Source: Candidatus Aenigmatarchaeota archaeon (GTDB lineage: Archaea; Aenigmatarchaeota; Aenigmatarchaeia; CG10238-14). Taken from it: a DNA stretch of 33,415 nucleotides. Shown here piece by piece: positions 31,098 to 33,415 of this stretch. A program made the position numbers and the translations under genes. The notes below the pieces were generated by a model. It did no database searches. It saw only the letters and a program-made list of their open reading frames with translations, and was not told where the DNA came from. The stretch is taken from assembly GCA_018304545.1 (NCBI GenBank), contig JAGVVZ010000010.1, forward strand, positions 1-33,415, in the 5' to 3' direction. How positions within the stretch are numbered: position 1 is the stretch's first letter; each line of letters opens with the position of its first letter.

Positions 31098-32645
31098 TCA
31101 AGATGAAATTTCTTCTATTTCCAATATTTTATCGATACGAAAAACTCTCATGTCCCTTCTTTCAAAGCAATAAGCATCAACGCCTACATATTTTTTTCCC
31201 ATGTATTCCTTTTCACCAACGCTAAACGGTTTTATAACTCTTTTAGATTTTTGATCATTTGATTTCAAATAAACAATATTTAATTTTGATCTGTTTCTTA
31301 TAGCATTCTGTATGATCTTCATCTTGTCATCTAAAGGCATTCTTTTCTCTGACAATTTATACTGGAATTTTGTAAGAAAGTTGACTATTTTCCAGTCCAT
31401 GAAAATATGTTTTTTCTGTATTGGTTTTTTAAGTATAATTCCGTCTAGAGAAGTACAGCGACTTAGTGCTACATAAACCTGACCGTGGGTGAAAGTGCCT
31501 TTACCTATATCTATTATAACTCTATCAAAAGTTTTCCCCTGACTCTTATGAATAGTAATAGCCCACGCAAGTTTTATTGGATACTGTCTGAAAGAACCCA
31601 TGGTCTTCGAATCCAAATTGTCTATATTTCTGTCATAATACAGTTCAAATATTTTCCACGTATGCGGTCTTATTTCTACTTTATTTTTATTAAATAACTC
31701 TACTATGATTACATCATCGTTTTCGCTTGGTCTAATGTCTATTATTTTTCCAACTGTACCGTTGACATATCTACCACTCTGATCATTGTTAACAAGCATT
31801 ACTTGAGAACCTATTTTCAGTTTCAAATCGATATCGGTAGGCAAATAATGTTCTTCAAATTTACCTTCAATTATTCCATTATATTGGAATAATTTTGTCT
31901 TTATTTTGGATATCTCATTCTCATTAATTTCTGTGGCTAATTTGTTGGTGGTTGTTAATTGAATAAAGAAATCACTGCTATTAATATTGAAATTCGTGTC
32001 CAGCCTTTCATTTACTGATTCAAGTTGTTTTTGAGTTATCGAATTGTTTCTGATAGAATTAAGTAAATTTATGAATTTGTTGTCTTTTTGACGATATATT
32101 TTTTCTAATTCAACAAATTCTATTTCAAAATTCTGAAATGTTATAGAATCAAAAAAATACTGGCCCTTATACTGGCTTATAAACATGCCTTTTTCTTTAC
32201 TTGTAACCACAGGAGGCAGCTGATATAAATCACCGATAAAAATCATTTGAACTCCACCAAACTGTTTAGCGGGGTTTTTTCCATTCAAACGCATAAATTT
32301 ATCGATACAGTCTAGGAGATCAGCTCTAACCATGGAAATTTCATCTATCACAACAGCTTCGATTTTCTCATAAACCTCTTTGTCCCAGCCCTTATATTTT
32401 TTCACTTTATTTAGTGTTATATCAGGTTTGAATTTAAAGAACGAATGAATTGTTTGTCCTTCAACATTAATAGCAGCTACTCCAGTTGGGGCCAAAACAG
32501 TAATTTTCTTTTTAGTATTATTTCTAAAATAATTTAACAGTGTGGATTTTCCTGTACCGGCTTTGCCTGTAATAAAAATGTTTTTATTTGAATTATTCAT
32601 TAAGTTTAAAGCATGCTTAAATTGATCATTTAATTCTATGTCCAT
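31098..32645 (-). CDS. PIF1-like helicase with C-terminal WYL-like domain
   Basis: The 515-residue protein has helicase motif I GKAGTGKST (27-35), motif Ia APTGVAAINVEGQTIHSFF, motif II AVVIDEISMV, motif III MIFIGDLYQLPPV, motif V IHKSQGKTFD and motif VI VYVALSRCTS, the PIF1/RRM3 set of SF1B 5'-3' DNA helicases. Residues about 435-515 (IRNRSKLNIVYLKSN, MGKKYVGVDAYCFERRDMR, FRIDKILEIEEI) resemble a WYL domain, which elsewhere binds nucleic acid or nucleotides and controls activity. The fusion is known in small-genome bacteria and phages. It overlaps the upstream methyltransferase gene by 20 bases, so it is translationally linked. A role in replication, recombination or defence is possible. Confidence 0.88.
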   Translation of the reverse strand: MDIELNDQFKHALNLMNNSNKNIFITGKAGTGKSTLLNYFRNNTKKKITVLAPTGVAAINVEGQTIHSFFKFKPDITLNKVKKYKGWDKEVYEKIEAVVIDEISMVRADLLDCIDKFMRLNGKNPAKQFGGVQMIFIGDLYQLPPVVTSKEKGMFISQYKGQYFFDSITFQNFEIEFVELEKIYRQKDNKFINLLNSIRNNSITQKQLESVNERLDTNFNINSSDFFIQLTTTNKLATEINENEISKIKTKLFQYNGIIEGKFEEHYLPTDIDLKLKIGSQVMLVNNDQSGRYVNGTVGKIIDIRPSENDDVIIVELFNKNKVEIRPHTWKIFELYYDRNIDNLDSKTMGSFRQYPIKLAWAITIHKSQGKTFDRVIIDIGKGTFTHGQVYVALSRCTSLDGIILKKPIQKKHIFMDWKIVNFLTKFQYKLSEKRMPLDDKMKIIQNAIRNRSKLNIVYLKSNDQKSKRVIKPFSVGEKEYMGKKYVGVDAYCFERRDMRVFRIDKILEIEEISS

Positions 32646-33261
32646 TTTTCACACTATTTTTTGGTTCAAATATCATATAAATATAAGCTGTTTTAGACAA
32701 CTCGCTTTTTGATGTATAAATACATTCAAAATATCCAGAAAACAGTCTAAGCAGTTCTTTTTCTGAATAAAATACTGTATATCTCTTTTCATTCGGATAT
32801 CTCAAATCTTCTATAAATTCTTCGTTTTTACCTTCTTTCATTGTTATTGAAAGAATTCCATGCGACTTCAATATGCCAGAAATTTTCTTTATAACTCTCT
32901 TTATGTTCTTTTTAGAAACATGAATCAAAGACGTATAAGCCCAAACACCATCAAAACTATTTTCAGGAAAATCTAGTTTTTCAATATCCATGACTTTAGC
33001 TTCAAGCCCTTTCTCTTTGCAAAGTCCTATCATCTTTTCAGAGAAATCTATGCATAATGATCCAAAACCCCTGTTCTTAAAATACAAAGAATCTCTACCT
33101 GGTCCGCTACCTAGATCTAGAATTCTTTTACCTTTAAGATTTTTCAAAAATAGTTGTAATTCGTTTTCAATATATTTCGTGTAATTTCTAGTGTTTTTTT
33201 CGTATTTCTTTGCATATCTATCATACAAACGTTTTGTTGATTCTTTATAATTTTTTCTCAT
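32626..33261 (-). CDS. SAM-dependent methyltransferase (class I)
   Basis: The 211-residue protein has the class I methyltransferase core: motif I RILDLGSGPGRDSLYF, the acidic SLCIDFSEKMI (motif II-like), KVMDIEKLDFPENSFDGVWA, and LIHVSKKNIKRV after the fourth strand. The substrate is not evident; the ubiE-like arrangement is shared by small-molecule and tRNA methyltransferases. It overlaps the helicase by 20 bases and the upstream kinase-like gene by 17, so the three are one operon. The N-terminus has a helix rich in Arg, Lys and Tyr (YKESTKRLYDRYAKKYEKN) that could hold a substrate. Confidence 0.8.
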   Translation of the reverse strand: MRKNYKESTKRLYDRYAKKYEKNTRNYTKYIENELQLFLKNLKGKRILDLGSGPGRDSLYFKNRGFGSLCIDFSEKMIGLCKEKGLEAKVMDIEKLDFPENSFDGVWAYTSLIHVSKKNIKRVIKKISGILKSHGILSITMKEGKNEEFIEDLRYPNEKRYTVFYSEKELLRLFSGYFECIYTSKSELSKTAYIYMIFEPKNSVKNGHRIK

Positions 33262-33415
33262 ATTTATCTAACCAATCTATTTTTCCTGCTTTGTATCTTT
33301 CACCCTTGGTTTTAATTATTGAGAAAACACGTTCAGCAACCTGTTGTGATGTTATTCTGCTTACATCAACTTCAAAAACGTTATCATTTTTTTGTACGCT
33401 TTCTGATGTTATAAC
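33245..33415 (-). CDS. C-terminal part of a P-loop kinase-like protein (runs off right edge)
   Basis: Fifty-six codons are visible before the stop at 33245. The frame ends FEVDVSRITSQQVAERVF and YKAGKIDWLDKYEKKL. The pattern VDVS.ITS..VAERV..I followed by GKIDWL resembles the C-terminal end of small nucleotide kinases of the adenylate kinase or AAA_18 group, where the last strand and helix precede an I-D-W motif. This is a weak inference, since the P-loop lies outside the window. The end overlaps the methyltransferase start by 17 bases, so it is the first visible gene of the operon. Confidence 0.4.
   Translation of the reverse strand, partial: VITSESVQKNDNVFEVDVSRITSQQVAERVFSIIKTKGERYKAGKIDWLDKYEKKL

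Noticed and set aside
1-33415. CRISPR arrays or rRNA genes
   Set aside because: No regularly spaced repeat units of 25-40 bases and no rRNA-like conserved segments are visible on either strand.

Overview
The window looks like an AT-rich archaeal chromosome segment. Archaeal markers are a TFB with its zinc ribbon, a histone-fold protein, aIF5A, archease with RtcB, a PRC-barrel protein, and pilins with the archaeal class III leader beginning MKGISPL. Promoters are TATA-like, many genes are leaderless or have very short leaders, and same-strand genes often overlap by 4 nt. Compact genes, the mixture of bacterial-like enzymes and the abundance of small toxin-antitoxin-like genes suggest a DPANN-type lineage, but that placement is an inference.

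Layout. 1-5.1 kb is an accessory, decaying region: the 5' end of a secreted protein, an AAA/DUF4143 ATPase behind a repeated operator, transposase and ATPase relics, two divergent HEPN/MNT modules (one with a clear operator), and a broken vapBC-like pair. 5.1-10.4 kb is a type IV pilus-like locus: a frameshifted pilin-like gene, two prepilins, two GspF/TadC-type membrane proteins and the GspE/FlaI-type ATPase, which overlaps a ribosomal S26e-like gene. 10.4-16.6 kb holds a NUDIX protein, rtcB, a lipoate ligase-like gene, a CobW-type GTPase, a PduO cobalamin adenosyltransferase, a standalone AlaX, archease, and a frameshifted peroxiredoxin. 16.6-22 kb holds a dehydrogenase-like protein lacking catalytic residues, an endonuclease IV-like TIM barrel, a GH36 alpha-galactosidase and a GT-C-type membrane glycosyltransferase.

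22-26.4 kb is the most unusual part. A free-standing LAGLIDADG endonuclease lies just upstream of a 987-residue methionyl-tRNA synthetase. That synthetase appears to be a triple fusion of a bacterial-type MetRS core, a B3/B4 editing-type domain and an AlaX-type aminoacyl-tRNA deacylase domain. The separate Trbp111-like tRNA-binding subunit overlaps its 3' end. The standalone AlaX some 8 kb upstream has lost a different part of the zinc site from the part lost in the fused copy.

26.4-33.4 kb carries a small membrane protein, a kanamycin nucleotidyltransferase-like protein, tRNA-Ser(GCU), the PRC-barrel protein, then a minus-strand group of aIF5A, histone and a DUF3467 protein. TFB diverges from that group. 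At the right edge three minus-strand genes overlap: the C-terminus of a kinase-like protein, a methyltransferase, and a PIF1-type helicase with a WYL-like tail.

Four genes are disrupted by frameshifts or stops: vapB-like, vapC-like, a pilin-like gene and a peroxiredoxin. Two of the breaks fall on runs of seven A on the coding strand, so assembly error, transcriptional slippage and true decay all need to be considered.
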